Shown one piece after another: positions 52,096 through 63,157 of a DNA stretch of 64,000 nt. A model generated the notes under the pieces. It did not search any database, had not been told where the DNA came from, and saw only the letters and a program-made list of their open reading frames with translations. The stretch comes from Microcebus murinus (lineage: Eukaryota; Chordata; Mammalia; Primates; Cheirogaleidae). How positions within the stretch are numbered: position 1 is the stretch's first letter; the number at the start of each line of letters is the position of its first letter. The stretch covers positions 29,724,727 to 29,788,726 of the forward strand of contig NC_134115.1 in the NCBI RefSeq assembly GCF_040939455.1, in the 5' to 3' direction. The position numbers and the translations under genes are program-made.

Positions 52096-52921
52096 TGTTT
52101 TGGACTGAGCTCCTACTCTAGGCCCCAGCAGACCAAATAAAAATGGAGTCACTCATGCTAAATGCCACATAATCAAACTAAAACTTTAAGGAAACAGAGT
52201 AGATCCCAAAACAGACCAGCTTTTTTTTCTTCTTCTTCTCTCGAAAACAGGAGATTCCAGCATAACAAGGAAGTCCTCTCTGCTCTCAACCTTACAAAAA
52301 AATAAGCTGAGGTAACTTGATGGTAACTGATCAATTTTTTTTCTATTGTTCTGTTTCCTTGTTCCCACCTTACAAAACCCACTGTTCTGCTATTTCCCAA
52401 TAAGTTTAGAAACCAAATAAGTCCATTGACAATGGTGACAGAGTGATGTCAATGCCTAAAGTTTTAGCAATTTTATTTAACCTCTTAAGAACTAAGAGGT
52501 TGACCAAAAGGGAGAAGTGTTAAATTAAGTTAGGCCTAAAGCTGCCTCCTTACATATTTTAAAGTTCAGCCTAAAGGTTTCTCCATACATAATGAACTGC
52601 AACCCAAATTGATGTGTAAACAGACAGGAACCTACTCTTGCAACAGGTAGCAACTCTCAGCCAATCACAGCAGCCAAACCTTCAGTCAACCACAGGCAGC
52701 CAACTGTTCAAACCAGGTGCAAATAAAGCAAACACCCAGCTGTAACCAACCCAGCTTTTTCTGTACCTCACTTTCCTTTTTCTGCCATAAAGATTTTATC
52801 TGACCATGGGGCAACCCTGGAGTGACTCTGAACCTAGTCTGATTCTGGGGGCTTCCCCATTCACAAATTGTTCTTTGCTTAATTAAACTCTGTTAATTAG
52901 TCTGAAGTTTTTCTTTTAACA
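52096..52921 (+). mobile_element. Probable solo LTR of an older endogenous retrovirus (ERV1-like)
   Basis: Begins TGTTTTGGACTGAGCTCCTA and ends CTTTTAACA, the TG...CA ends of an LTR. It holds ATAAA-type polyadenylation motifs at about 52723 and 52788 and a late block CACAAATTGTTCTTTGCTTA. The length of 826 bp is long for an LTR, and the CT-rich part near 52220 may be an insertion. The family is not named. Flanking duplication is not clear. Confidence 0.5.
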
Positions 52922-54540
52922 TATAATTTTCACATTATGAAATAACATTCTTTAAAAATATTTTCAACCTATTAAACATGGAAAAACCATTCTTAGCTTG
53001 CAGGTTATACAAAAAAAAATATAGCAGGCCATAGTTCGCTGGCTCCTGATCTAAGCTAATATAATGTACTGTTTTCTTAAGAATTAAGTGAAATTTTGCA
53101 AAAGCAGATCATCCTTGCTATTTTAAACTCGGTTTGTAAATCATTCACTATTGCAAGAATCCTGGGCCCTCAAGGGGTTAGGGACCACAGTTACCACAGT
53201 ACTAATATTCAGAGGAAGGTCTAAGGCTGAGAAACTTGAACTACTTCTCCAAGTGCATGGATACCTGGCCTAGGAGAGGCCTAATTTAGGCAACACTTTG
53301 AGTCTTTGCGTTGTAGTGGGAGCCCTCCCAGGTGGGAGCAGAGCACAGCAAATAAGCTCTCAAGATGTCTAGATTCCAGCAGCCCAGCTTTGTGACGACA
53401 ACCTTGCCATATGTCCCTTGGCACAATTCTTGACTACTCTTTGCTTCATTTTTCCCCTAATGAAAAGTTACATTAGTCGCCAGAAGAAAAAGTAAGAACA
53501 GTAGTTATATCCAAATCAGAGGAAAGCTAAAAATAATAACAACTTGGTTTTGTGTTTTGTTCTCTCTCATTTTTGCAACTTCCTGCAAAGGAAAGAACAC
53601 ACCAGTGGCTATTGCTAGAAAAGGAAACTGAGGGTTTCAAAATTAACCCAGTTCCTCTTATGTAGCTGTGGCAAATAAATACAAATTTTTCAGTGCTTAA
53701 AGTTTATCAGTTTATTTGACATTTTCATGTTGAGAACATATCAAAGGCCAGAGGCCAATGGCTTTTATTCTTATGACTGCTAGAGTTAAAGTAGAATATC
53801 AATATTCAAGTACTGTAGTCCTCTGTTAAGATACACAGCCTCTGCAAGAACATGAAATAATATTCCCTCTCCAGAATATTGAAGGTGGCTGGCAGATAAA
53901 AAAGCTGCATTTCAATGTTTTAAGAGAGTGTGATGTTAATTTTAAAGGTTATAGTAGGTAATATTGTTTAAATTCATTATCTTTAGTGGTTAAACCACAC
54001 TATTAATAAGGCTTAACTTACAGTTGAGTCACTTGTAAATCAGCTTCCCACAAAATAAAAAAAAGAGAAAACACTATTAAAAGCCCACACACTGACGACT
54101 TGAGTGGTGCACTATTCTCTCTAAAAGGTAGTATCAGGCAAGGAGTGGGGGGTGAGCAAAACCAAAAATAAAATAAATAAATAAAATGTTTTGCAATGAT
54201 TAATGTGTAATAGCTTGGGAGACAGTCTAAATAATATCCTCTTCTATTGTCAGTAGAAATTAAAACTGACATTTGTGGCTTTAAGTTTCATTTTCTAATT
54301 TTTATAGTTTTAGAGAAGTGTATTCCCAAATCCACAGCACCTGCTCATGATTCCTCAAATGTAAATAAAAGACACAGAAAGAAATGAAATATCTCCATTC
54401 TTCCATCCTCTTACTATTCCCCCAAATTCCCTCCAGGAGTGTTTAATTGCACTTAACTGAAAGGCTGTGGTACTGGCAAACCCAGGTCTTTTTGGTTTCA
54501 AGACCAGTGTCTTTTGAGTCCCATAGCTCTGTCTCTCATT
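52922..54540. other. intergenic, no recognised feature
   Basis: Unique-looking sequence, somewhat GC-richer at 53160-53420. No gene or repeat family was recognised with confidence. Confidence 0.4.
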
Positions 54541-54545
54541 CAGTC

Positions 54546-54945
54546 ATTGTCTTAGACCCTTTGTGCTGCTATAACAAAATCCCTGATACTGGGTAACTTT
54601 ATAAATAATAGAAATTTATTTCTCACAGTTCTGGAGGTTGAGAAGTTCAAGATCAAGGCACTGGCAAGTTCATTGTCTAGTGAGGGCCCGGTCACTGCCT
54701 CCAAGATCATTCCTTGAACTCTGTGCCCTCCAGAGGGGAGAATACTGTGTCTTCACCTGGTAGAAGGGGTAGAAGGGGCAGAACGGCCAAACAGCTCCCT
54801 TGAAACCCTTTTATAAAATCATTAATCCCATTCATGAGGGCTGTACCTTCATGACTTAATCACCTCCTAGAGATTCTACCTCTTCATACTATCACATTGC
54901 CCACTAAGTTTTAACATATGAATTTTGAGAGGATACTTTCTGATC
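54546..54945 (-). mobile_element. MLT1-type MaLR LTR
   Basis: An antisense MLT1 solo LTR: TTTGTGCTGCTATAACAAAA, GAAATTTATTTCTCACAGTT, GTCTAGTGAGGGCCCGGTCA, TAATCCCATTCATGAGGGCT and AACATATGAATTTTGAGAGG in order. Confidence 0.8.
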
Positions 54946-55300
54946 ATAGCAGTCACCACAATTTCACTCAAGGAGAAAGATTCATGAATTCTCTCCCTAG
55001 ACTGGTCTACTTCCTTTCTTCTTATTTAATTTCTTCCTTGTCGTTGAGTCTCAGTGGAGGCCGCTCCAAATACATGGCAGCATATATTTTCAGGCCACTC
55101 AGCTACTTCCTTATCTCCATCTCAATCGCATCCTCCTTCTTTAGGGAACATCCTTCAGCATACTCACTCCTCCTGCAAAGCAACTTTACATTATTTGAGA
55201 GGCCCCTCCAAACTATGTCCATAATAATTTGAAAGTTCCTGAATGAGGGACTCTATTTATTACCCACTCTACCTTTCTTTAAACACAGCAGAGCCCTGGG

Positions 55301-55637
55301 GTTTTTTGGTTTTTGTTTTTTTTAGACAGAGTCTCACTCTGTTGCCCAGGCTAGAGAGCCGTGGTGTCAGCCTAGCTCACAGCAACCTCAAAGTCCTGGG
55401 CTCAAGCTATCCTTCTACCTCAGCCTCCTGAGTAGCTGGGACTACAGGCCTGTGCCATCATGCCCCGCTAATTTTTTCTATATATTTTTAGTTGGTCAAT
55501 TAATTTCTTTCTATTTTTAGTAGAGACAGGGTCTCGCTCTTGCTCAGGCTGGTTTCGAACTCCTGACCTTGAGCGATCCACCCGCCTCAGCCTCCCAGAG
55601 TGCTAGGATTATAGGCGTGAGCCACTACGCCAGGCCT
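55301..55637 (-). repeat. Alu SINE, strepsirrhine type, antisense
   Basis: T-rich head, TAGACAGAGTCTCACTCTGT, TTTTTAGTTGGTCAATTAAT and the end GTGAGCCACTACGCCAGGCC. It is the mirror image of the plus-strand copies. Confidence 0.94.
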
Positions 55638-55995
55638 GGTTTTTAAGCTGAATGCATGGCCTCCAGAGATGAAGACTACACTTCCCAGTCCACTCTGCAG
55701 CTAGATAGGGCCATGTAACAAAGTTCTGGCTAATGGGTTATCGACACAGGCATGTCGTGTGACCGCTTCATGGAACCTAGCATCTTTCTTTGTTTCTTCT
55801 TTCCTCCTGCTGTCTGGGGTGCAAGAGATAGCAGGAGCACGTCTTGGTTACTGAGGATAACAGTCACATCCTGGAAGAGGTGGAGCAGGGACCTGGAAGC
55901 AGCCTATCTGCTAAGGACTTCATGGAATAGAGCTGCAGGATGGGAAAATGAACCTTTATGTTGTTCAAATTTCTGTCTATGCCGCTGAAACTAAT
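55638..55995. repeat. Ancient repeat fragment, not assigned
   Basis: ACTTCCCAGTCCACTCTGCAG, GGAAGCAGCCTATCTGC and CTGCAGGATGGGAAAATGAACC suggest an old LTR or MaLR-related repeat, but I cannot name it. A 78-codon frame over it has no family features. Confidence 0.3.
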
Positions 55996-56029
55996 CCTAA
56001 CCGATATAGGGTTTTATTTGGTTGTTTTT

Positions 56030-56480
56030 AAAATAATATAAATAATACCCAAATGTACTGTAATTGTAAAAAACCAAACAGCACGGAAGTATTAGGATGA
56101 AAAATGGAGTTTCTTTCACTAACCTCAGTCTCACTCACCTTCACTGATATTATATAACCCCTTTAATGGACAAAAGTTCAGATGGGTTTTTTTTTTTTGG
56201 TCCAATACTATCTTTTCCATTGCTGTGTTAGATATTTTTCTGTGCATTTGTATATATATGTAGCTTTTGTTTTTAACATAAATAGGAACATACATAGGCT
56301 TTGCTCTGGAACTTGCTTTCTTCATAATATGCACTGATAATTTTTTCTTCTCACTATAGTTAGAACTACATCATTTATTTTTTAAATCACTCATGGCATT
56401 TCATAATACAGATATATTATAATTATTTCATCATATTTTTAAAAGGGACATAAAAATTGATTATCCCTCTGTAAATATTA
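56030..56480 (-). repeat. Old L1-like fragment, antisense
   Basis: GCTCTGGAACTTGCTTTCTT, CATTTCATAATACAGATATA and a TTATTTCATCATATTT block recall the reverse strand of an old L1 tail. This is a weak match. Confidence 0.35.
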
Positions 56481-56974
56481 ATATTTTCTTCTCCCAGAGT
56501 AGTCTTGGTTACTTTCAAATTGGTTTGTTTGTTTGTTTTTGTCTCTTCCTTTCCTGTTGGTGGTTTTATTTAGGTGTATAATAATCTTTGGTTGTCTATT
56601 CAAATCTTCTTGGAATTTCTGATCCCACGAGTGAAGCTTGTTGACTGTGGGCTTCAGTTTGGGTCATCTGGCTGGCCCATTTATTTTAGTCACTTTTGAT
56701 ATTAGTAACTTTATGTCTTTCTTCTGGAGGTGTCAGATATCACAGAAAAGAATTTTCCAATCTCCAGTGGTCTGGGATTAGATTAGGGGTAAAGGATTTG
56801 GGATTACATTGGATTATAAATTTTCACTGGCCCCTTTCCCTCCATTTATAGCACTGAACCTTATCCCCAAATGTGCCAAGTATTCTCCAGAAAGTGACTT
56901 TCTCTATTTACTTTATCCAGCCTCTGCCAGGCTGGGAGACAGATGGTTATCTGGATATGCAGGGTTAAAGAAAG

Positions 56975-56980
56975 GATCTA
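56975..56980. repeat. Target-site duplication of the provirus, left copy (GATCTA)
   Basis: GATCTA directly before the left LTR; the second copy is at 63617-63622. A 6-bp duplication is usual for class II (betaretrovirus-like) integrases. Confidence 0.85.
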
Positions 56981-57419
56981 TGTCTCGACCTGCGGGACCT
57001 TCTGTTACTCGTGAGGTCAAGGAGGACCGTGCCTGAAAGAGATGGGCAAGAGAAAGGAACGAGACCAAGCAAAGGGTTGTCAAGGTCTATTTTACTTAGA
57101 TTTTCTGCTGGTTTTATAATCATACAGAAACAAGGAAGTATGAACAGAAAAATAGAGTGGGGTGACGATGAGGCTTGGGTCTGGGTTAATCAGTCCCAAT
57201 CAGCGTCTTATCGGTATCCTGTTTGTGACTGATTACTCAACTCTAACCTGGCAGGTGGTCGGGAACAATTGCAGTCAGCACTCCCTGGAGCATCCCGCGG
57301 TCAGCACGTCATGGAATGCATTCTTTTCGGAGCTATAGCTGGAATTTTCCAGGGCGAAGCCCGTGCGTAGGACGAGTCATAGGGGAGTTGAGGGTCTTTG
57401 AGGGTCCTTGCCTCTAACA
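56981..57419 (-). repeat. 3' LTR of the provirus
   Basis: 439 bp. On the minus strand it begins TGTTAGAGGCAAGGACC and ends in CGAGACA. It is about 95% identical to the copy at 63178-63616 without length change. A TATAAAA lies on the minus strand near 57112-57118. Confidence 0.95.
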
Positions 57420-57434
57420 TCTCCCCCTCTCTTT
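57420..57434 (-). promoter_or_regulatory. Polypurine tract
   Basis: AAAGAGAGGGGGAGA on the minus strand directly abuts the 3' LTR. This is the usual position for the plus-strand primer of reverse transcription. Confidence 0.9.
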
Positions 57435-57464
57435 ATTAATATGAGGGAGATTAATATAGGTGGG

Positions 57465-57570
57465 TAGAGAGCCTGTCTTAAGCTATGCGATGGGCTTCCT
57501 CGACCAGCACCTCAAATATAAGATTGGGCGATTAACGTGAAGGTGAGGCCTCTGTCTTAGGCTATGTAGG
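57465..57570 (-). promoter_or_regulatory. CTE-like RNA element candidate between env and 3' LTR
   Basis: Two related motifs on the minus strand, ATAGCTTAAGACAGGC (57471-57486) and ATAGCCTAAGACAGAG (57550-57565), lie 79 bp apart in the non-coding gap after env. In type D viruses the constitutive transport element sits in this gap and carries two internal loops with a CCTAAGACAGG strand that bind NXF1. Position, spacing and motif agree. The secondary structure was not computed, and this copy may be decayed. Confidence 0.5.
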
Positions 57571-57871
57571 TGGCATCTAGCTCTGGCACTTTTGATTATG
57601 AAGTGTGCCCCCGGGCATAGACCTACAATATTCCTGTCATGGAGTCACCTCACTGTCGGTGGGGTGTGCATCTGGTACACGGCATCGCGATAATCCCGTC
57701 ATGGGCATCTCCACAGCCTTTGGAACCAACTGCGTTCCATATCTGAGGCAAGGTTTGAGAAATTTAGACCTTCAGTGGGTGTATTGGGAGACTCTCCACG
57801 GAGGTCTTTTCTGGAGCCTCTTTGTTCTAGCCGTTGGTAAAATACGGAGACCGATTTTTGTGTGGCTGCGT

Positions 57872-58985
57872 CTACCTGTGACTTGACAAATTAGTTAGTT
57901 TCTTAAATGCCCAAGGCCTAAAGGTGAGGAGTAACAGAAAACCTATAAGCGGCCCTAAGACACTGGGAAGCAATGTGGATAGCCAGGGGGATGTGGAAAA
58001 CCAATTTTGATACCATGCTTCACTTTGTTCTCTTCGTTTTTTTTCTATCTTCTAGGCTCTGTCTAACTCTTTCAATGCTATCTTCTACCAGACCTGTTTT
58101 GTCTGCGTAGAAGCAACATTCTTTTTTAAGTGCTGCGCACAAACCTCTCTCTTGGAGGAACACTAAGTCTAGGCCTCTTCTATTTTGTAACACTATCTCA
58201 GAAAGCGAGGTGAGGGATTTTTTGAGATATTTTAGGCCCTGCTGTAGCTCTCGGAGATCATTATCGATGGCAGCAGAGAGCTGCAGGTATTGCTGGTTGG
58301 AGGTGACTAGAGAGGCTATGCCTGTTCCAGCCCCTGTGGCACCAAGGCCTAGAACAACTGCGAGTGTTATGGCCGTGATGAGCTCTCTCTTTTTTCGGGG
58401 CATTGTGGTGCTGCGCTCTCAAAATTTGAGCAATTTGTCAGCAGGACGTATAGTGAGTCTGGGGAAAAGCATGACTAACACACAATATTCTCTATGCTCA
58501 AGAAACGTTGCAGTGACTACATACGGGGTAAGGCCGGAAGAACAAGCAAAATAAGAGGTGTTAGATGCCTGAATATACTGAAAGGTGGAGTCAACAGTAA
58601 TTGACTGATTGCATATTTTCTTTAAGGGTGCGGGGGGAAGCATTTTTGGGCCAAGAAGGCAAAGGCCTAGGCCTGTGATTTGGCTGAGTGTCAGGCCATC
58701 ATGGGTCTCCAGGCCCCATCTGAGTTTGCTGGTGTCGTTAGTAAATAATAGTTTACCAAATGTAGCGACACCCTCATAGAAGGGAGGCCGGGGGGAGTAG
58801 CATACCCAACATTCTTGATATTCTGAATTGTTGGCCTCTCGGATGGTCCTGACAGAGGCGTTGACTAGAGAGAGAATTAGTTCTGCAGAGGAGGGGGGCC
58901 CCTCAGGCAGGGTAGGTTGGTATAGGGAGGTGCTAAGCGGAGAAGGGGACACAGCTGGGGAGGAGGGTAGGTGGGAAGGACTTTA
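57872..58985 (-). pseudogene. env: ERV env remnant (C-terminal SU and TM), broken
   Basis: Gamma-type retroviral envelope, as in type D viruses. The frame starts in a Ser/Pro-rich hinge. The SU part (58419-58952) holds CWVC, the CXXC disulphide-exchange motif, and several N-glycosylation sites. An in-frame TGA at 58419-58421 precedes a furin-type site RKKR and a hydrophobic Ala/Gly-rich fusion-peptide segment (58300-58390). The C-X6-CC motif of TM follows near 58105-58140. A frameshift at an A8 run near 58040 puts the membrane anchor and tail into another frame, which ends at TAG 57872-57874. The signal peptide and receptor-binding N-terminal half are missing because a deletion joins this part to pol near 58990. 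Not functional as an envelope. Confidence 0.9.
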
Positions 58986-58989
58986 GGGG

Positions 58990-60060
58990 GGAAAGCCGAC
59001 AGGTGAACTCAAAAAAGAGGCTTGCCCTGCCAAAAGAGTCCCATGGGAGAAAAGGGGGTAGGGAGGACAATGAAGTACAAGGGGGAATCAGGGGAGAAGT
59101 AGCCAATGGCCTGGGCATTTATGGCCTGCTCGACCAAATTAAGCGCTTGCTGCCCTTCTTTAGTTAGGGAGCGTGGAGAGGTTGGATTGGCATCTCTCTG
59201 CAGGATGTCAAACAGGGGTTTTAACTGTCCTGTGGTGAGTTTTAAATATGGGCGAAGCCAATTAATGTCGCCTAGAAGGCGCTGAAAATCATTAAGGCAT
59301 TGAAGAGAGTCTTTTCTGATTTGTATCTTTTGGGAGAGGACCTTATTGGGGAACAATTCAAAGCCTAGGAACAGGTGAGGGGGGCATACCTGAATTTTTT
59401 CAGGGGACAGGCGGAGGCCTCGAGCTTGTAAGGCCGAGACAACCTGCATGGTAACTTGATGTAAGGTTGCCTCGTCAGCCTCAGCGAGAAGAATGCCATC
59501 TATATAATGAATTATATATAGCTGAGGATGTTGAATTCTAAAAGAATCAATTGTCTGAGCTACATATTTTTGGCAAAGGGTGGGGCTGTTGGCCATGCCT
59601 TGAGGCAATACTCACCATTGGAAGCGCGGAGAGGGTCCTATACAGTTTACTACCAGGAGACTGAAAGCGAAGCGTTTGCAGTCATCTGGGTGCAATGGTA
59701 TGGAGAAAAAGCAGTCTTTTAGGTCAATGACTATTTTATAGTAGCCTTTGGGGATGGCTACGGGCGAAGGCAAACCAGGCTGGAGTGTCCCCATGGGAAC
59801 CATTGTTTGGTTAACAGCCCGTAAGTCTTGTAGCAGCCGCCACTTGCCAGTCTTTTTTTGGATGACGAAAATAGGGGTGTTCCATGGTGAAGTAGAGGGC
59901 TCTATGTGTCCGGCAGCTAATTGTTCCTGCACTAACGCTGTAGCTGCGGCTAGCTTGTTAGATGGGAGGGGCCACTGATCGATCTAGGCAGGTGAGTCAC
60001 TTTTCTAAGTGATTTTATCTGTCTGAAGTGCAGGGGGATCAATGGCCCTTACGAAAAATG
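58990..60060 (-). pseudogene. pol: ERV pol remnant: reverse transcriptase only, broken
   Basis: RT of a class II retrovirus. The N-terminal part near 60000 has two amber codons (60005-60007 and 59984-59986). The fingers/palm frame (59612-59932) shows [20 protein letters not shown] and [13 protein letters not shown], with the first catalytic Asp. An in-frame TGA at 59612-59614 precedes LPQGMANSPTLCQKY. The active-site box reads YIDG (59495-59506) instead of YIDD/YMDD, so one catalytic aspartate is lost. The thumb follows (LLGDINWLRPYLKLTTGQL). RNase H and integrase are absent; the frame passes into env sequence at about 58990-59010. Dead enzyme. Confidence 0.92.
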
Positions 60061-60830
60061 GTCTTTGAACCCTAGTCCTGATCTGTCTGACTTAGGGAGG
60101 GTGGTTAAGGGTGCTCTTAGTTCCTGACCCTCTTTGCCTAAACCCTGTCTTGGGAGGAATCCCTGTTTAAGCATTTGGCTGGCTACAACTTCATTGGGGC
60201 TGCACATAATGACATTCATTTGTGCAAGGATATCACGCCCCCTATAAGTTAACAGGTAAACTCAGGACTACAAAGGGTTGAGTAGTACCTCTGTTTCCCT
60301 CAGAGTCTTCCCATGTCAAAATTTTTGAGCTCTGGAGAGTATCTCTAGACTGTCCTATACTTTGTAAGTGCGTAAGGGAGGGCTGCAGTGGCCATGAATC
60401 GGGCCAGGCGTCTTGGGCAATAACCGTGGAATTGGCGCCTGAATCAAGAAGGCCTTCAAAAACTTTACCATCTAATTTTAGCCGCAGGGTGGGCCGTTCT
60501 TTGGTGATAGCTTGGACCCAATAGAGATTAGAAGAGCCAGGGCAAGAAGCACCTCGGTTAGAGGCGATGGCTGGGAAGGATGTATTAAGGGGCAAGGGTA
60601 ATGCCTGAGCTAAGCGCTGTCCCCTAGAGACATACAGAGGGCCTGTAAGTGCACTGGCTAAGATGTTAATTTCCCCGGTGAAGTCACTATCTACTATGGA
60701 GGGGTGGACTATAAGCCCCGCAAGAGTGGAGGAGGCTCGGCCCAGAATAAAAAAGAACATATTAGGGGGGGGGGGGTCCAAAGGAGCCAGTGGGCAAAAT
60801 TTGAACACCATCCTCAGGTCTTAATATTGT
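60061..60830 (-). pseudogene. pro: ERV pro remnant: dUTPase, aspartic protease and G-patch, broken
   Basis: Read on the minus strand, the dUTPase part comes first (PEDGVQILPTG in one frame, then GRASSTLAGLIVHPSIVDSD in another). The two are separated by a frameshift at a run of 12 C (60765-60776, G on the plus strand). The protease active site is LLDSGA (60434-60445 for DSGA), with Ser where many relatives have Thr. A stop and frameshift occur near 60245-60250. After it, a G-patch-like segment (QGFLPRQGLGKEGQE) lies at about 60110-60175. dUTPase fused before the protease and a G-patch after it are betaretrovirus traits. The start overlaps the end of gag, as expected for frameshift expression. 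Confidence 0.9.
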
Positions 60831-63022
60831 GTCAGAGGAGGCACACAAGTCCACTCCTGCGCTCCCTGTGGTTGCTCGGAGGAGTCTAGAGTCTGGGGGC
60901 TCTCTTGTCGGCTGTTCCCCGAGGCCGACTGGAATTGAATAGGACAGGGGGCCCGGGGCTGGCCCCTCAGGCCGTTTCCCGAGAGGGGGGGCAAGGGGTT
61001 TCCAAAGACATCAGTCTTGGAGCGGCACTGATTGGCCCGATGCTTTCCCCTCTTACAGCGAGGACAGAGGGAGGAGGGCTGGGCTGGCCTGCCTGGCGGC
61101 TCACTGAGGTTAGGGGCAGCAGAGGAGGTGGCTAGGGGGCACTGCCTCGCGAAGTGCCCTGGTTGACCGCATTTAAAGCAGTCCCTCTGTGCCGAGGTCC
61201 CTTGGATGGCGGCCCCAACCGCAAGCTGTACGGCCTGCGATACTTTATGGGTAAAGGGGTCAACAACATTACACATTCTAATCATGTCATTAAGGTCTTT
61301 ATTTTTGAGTTTGCCTCTAAGAATGGCCCTACAGGTGCTGTTGGCATTTTCATAAGCTAACTGTTTAATAAGCCTATTATCCTCATCCTCGTGTCCGAGG
61401 GTCCGTTCAGCAGACTCTAAAAGCCTGCCCACAAATTTACTAAAACCCTCTTGAGCTCCCTGGGTGATTTTTGTCAGGGGAGTAAGAACAGATCCCGTAG
61501 AGGGAAGTGTTCGCCAGGCGCCGAAGGCGGCTGCGGCAGTCTGGGACAAAAGTCCAATTGGGAGTCTCTTTTGGCGCTGTTCAGTAGCAAATTTCCCTTG
61601 TCCACTAAGCTTTTCAAGGGTCTAAGATGCAGAATTGGGGTTTTTAAAATTATTAGCAGCCGTGGTCTGACAGCGGTCGAGAAAGTCGGCCTTCCAAGAG
61701 AGGAACTTCCCGCGAGAAAGGACCGCCTGTACTAGTTTGACCCATTCTCCGGGGAGCAGGGAGCCGCCCCCCGAGGCTGCCTCTAGGAGGGAATAGGTGA
61801 GGGGTGAATTGGGCCCATATGTCCTAACAGCAGAATTCAGTTCTTTTAAGGTTTTAAACTTTAGTCTGCGAAATTCAGTGGGCTCTGCAGTGGGCCCTGG
61901 GACTGTCTCCTCCGGGGGGTCATCACTTTCACTTTCCCTTTCTTTCTCTTCTGTATTCTTGTTATCTGAATCCTGGGGCGGGGACTGGCTCTAAGAAGGG
62001 GCGGCAAGGTCTCCTTGCCTACTAGACCGGGTAACTACCGGGAATGCTAGGGCGTTATGGGAGGACTTTAAGGATCTTTTATTTAAGGTGGCGTATGATT
62101 GGGCGGTCTCATGACGTGGGTGGCTAATGAAGACAGAATCTTTAAGCGTATCTTGGAGGGAGGACAAGTCTTTGGAAAGCTGGGCAAATTCCTTTTGAAG
62201 TTGTAAGACATCCTTTAATTGCGTAACCCTTTGACTTAAGTCTTTTTTGGCACGCAAAAGCAAGGGCATTGTAAGGGGAGGCATTAACGAAGGTGCGCAA
62301 ATCTGGGACGCATAGGGAGGAGGTCTATGGGGGGCCACGGTAGGAGGCGGCTATTCGGGATCGTGATATCGGGCCGCCTCCTCTTTGAGGTTTGCCTCTT
62401 CCTCGGGGTCGAGGGACTCTTGGAGGGGTTGTTTTTTGAATACCGGGTAATTAAATGCATGAGGGGCTGTACCCTCGGGCAAGGGAGGGTAGAGGGTCTT
62501 GGTGTCTGGCCTACTAATCGGGGGCTCGTCCCTAGATGTCTGGAGCTCAGCCGAGGGGTCCTGAGGGGGCATATTAATACAAACTGAGGGGCAATGGGAA
62601 GGGCATGTTGGTCTCTCAGGATCATTAGGGGAAGTCGACCCTCCGGTCGCCTCTAAAGACTTTCTCGAAGCGGACCACGACACGGGTCCAAGGCAGAATT
62701 CTGCTACTGAGAGCAGCTGCTTTTTATTAGGGTCTGAATCTGCTCCCTCAACAATATCTCTGATTAGTCCCCAGTACGAGAAAACGGATACAGGGACGGC
62801 ATCTGGGCCCTGATTCAGAAGTAAATTGTTTAGATCTCTGCTACTTTTTGCCACTTGTATGGGTGAATCTCAGGTCCACCAACAATAAACCAAGGACAAG
62901 CATGATCAATGAACACAAAAAACTTTACTAGGTCCTTTTTCTTAACTCTAATTCCTCTCTCTCTGAGCGAGGCCTTGAGATCCTTGATAAAAAACGGCCT
63001 CTTTAGACAAAGAATGGCCCAT
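60821..63022 (-). pseudogene. gag: ERV gag remnant, broken
   Basis: The ATG at 63022 gives MGHSLSKE, with Gly2 for myristoylation. A T6 run near 62990-63000 then shifts the frame to the matrix part (SLRERGIRVKKKDLVKFF, DHACPWF), with a second shift near 62840 before VPVSVFSYWGLIRDIVEG. A stop at 62351-62353 is followed in the same frame by a heptad-like Leu/Gln/Lys segment (62150-62260). The capsid N-terminal part (61630-61870) has ELNSAVRTYGPNSPLTYSLL and ends in a stop near 61622. The last intact frame (60821-61549) holds the capsid C-terminal major homology region (QGAQEGFSKFVGRLLESAER) and two CX2CX4HX4C zinc knuckles, CFKCGQPGHFARQC and CPRCKRGKHRANQC. All main gag domains are present, in the normal order. 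Confidence 0.92.
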
Positions 63023-63157
63023 CTCAATGGGATGACAATGTAAAAAATCTAATCACCAGACCGTCGATTCTGTGAGCGGCGGAAAGGAGGTCTCTTCAGG
63101 GATTCTCCCGAGAACTGTCTGTAAACCGCGTGCATCCGACAAAAGTCCATACCTCGA

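Noticed and set aside
57011..57232. Similar plus-strand frames in both LTRs (also 63130-63429)
   Set aside because: The similarity is due to the LTR repeat. They are antisense to the provirus and have no known counterpart.
57605..57886. 93-codon plus frame in the env-3' LTR gap
   Set aside because: Antisense to the provirus and overlaps the env tail; no relation to a known accessory protein.
62284..62625. 113-codon minus frame in gag
   Set aside because: It is a Pro/Arg-rich shadow of the gag frame 62351-62854, which carries the FSYWGLIRDIVEG matrix segment.
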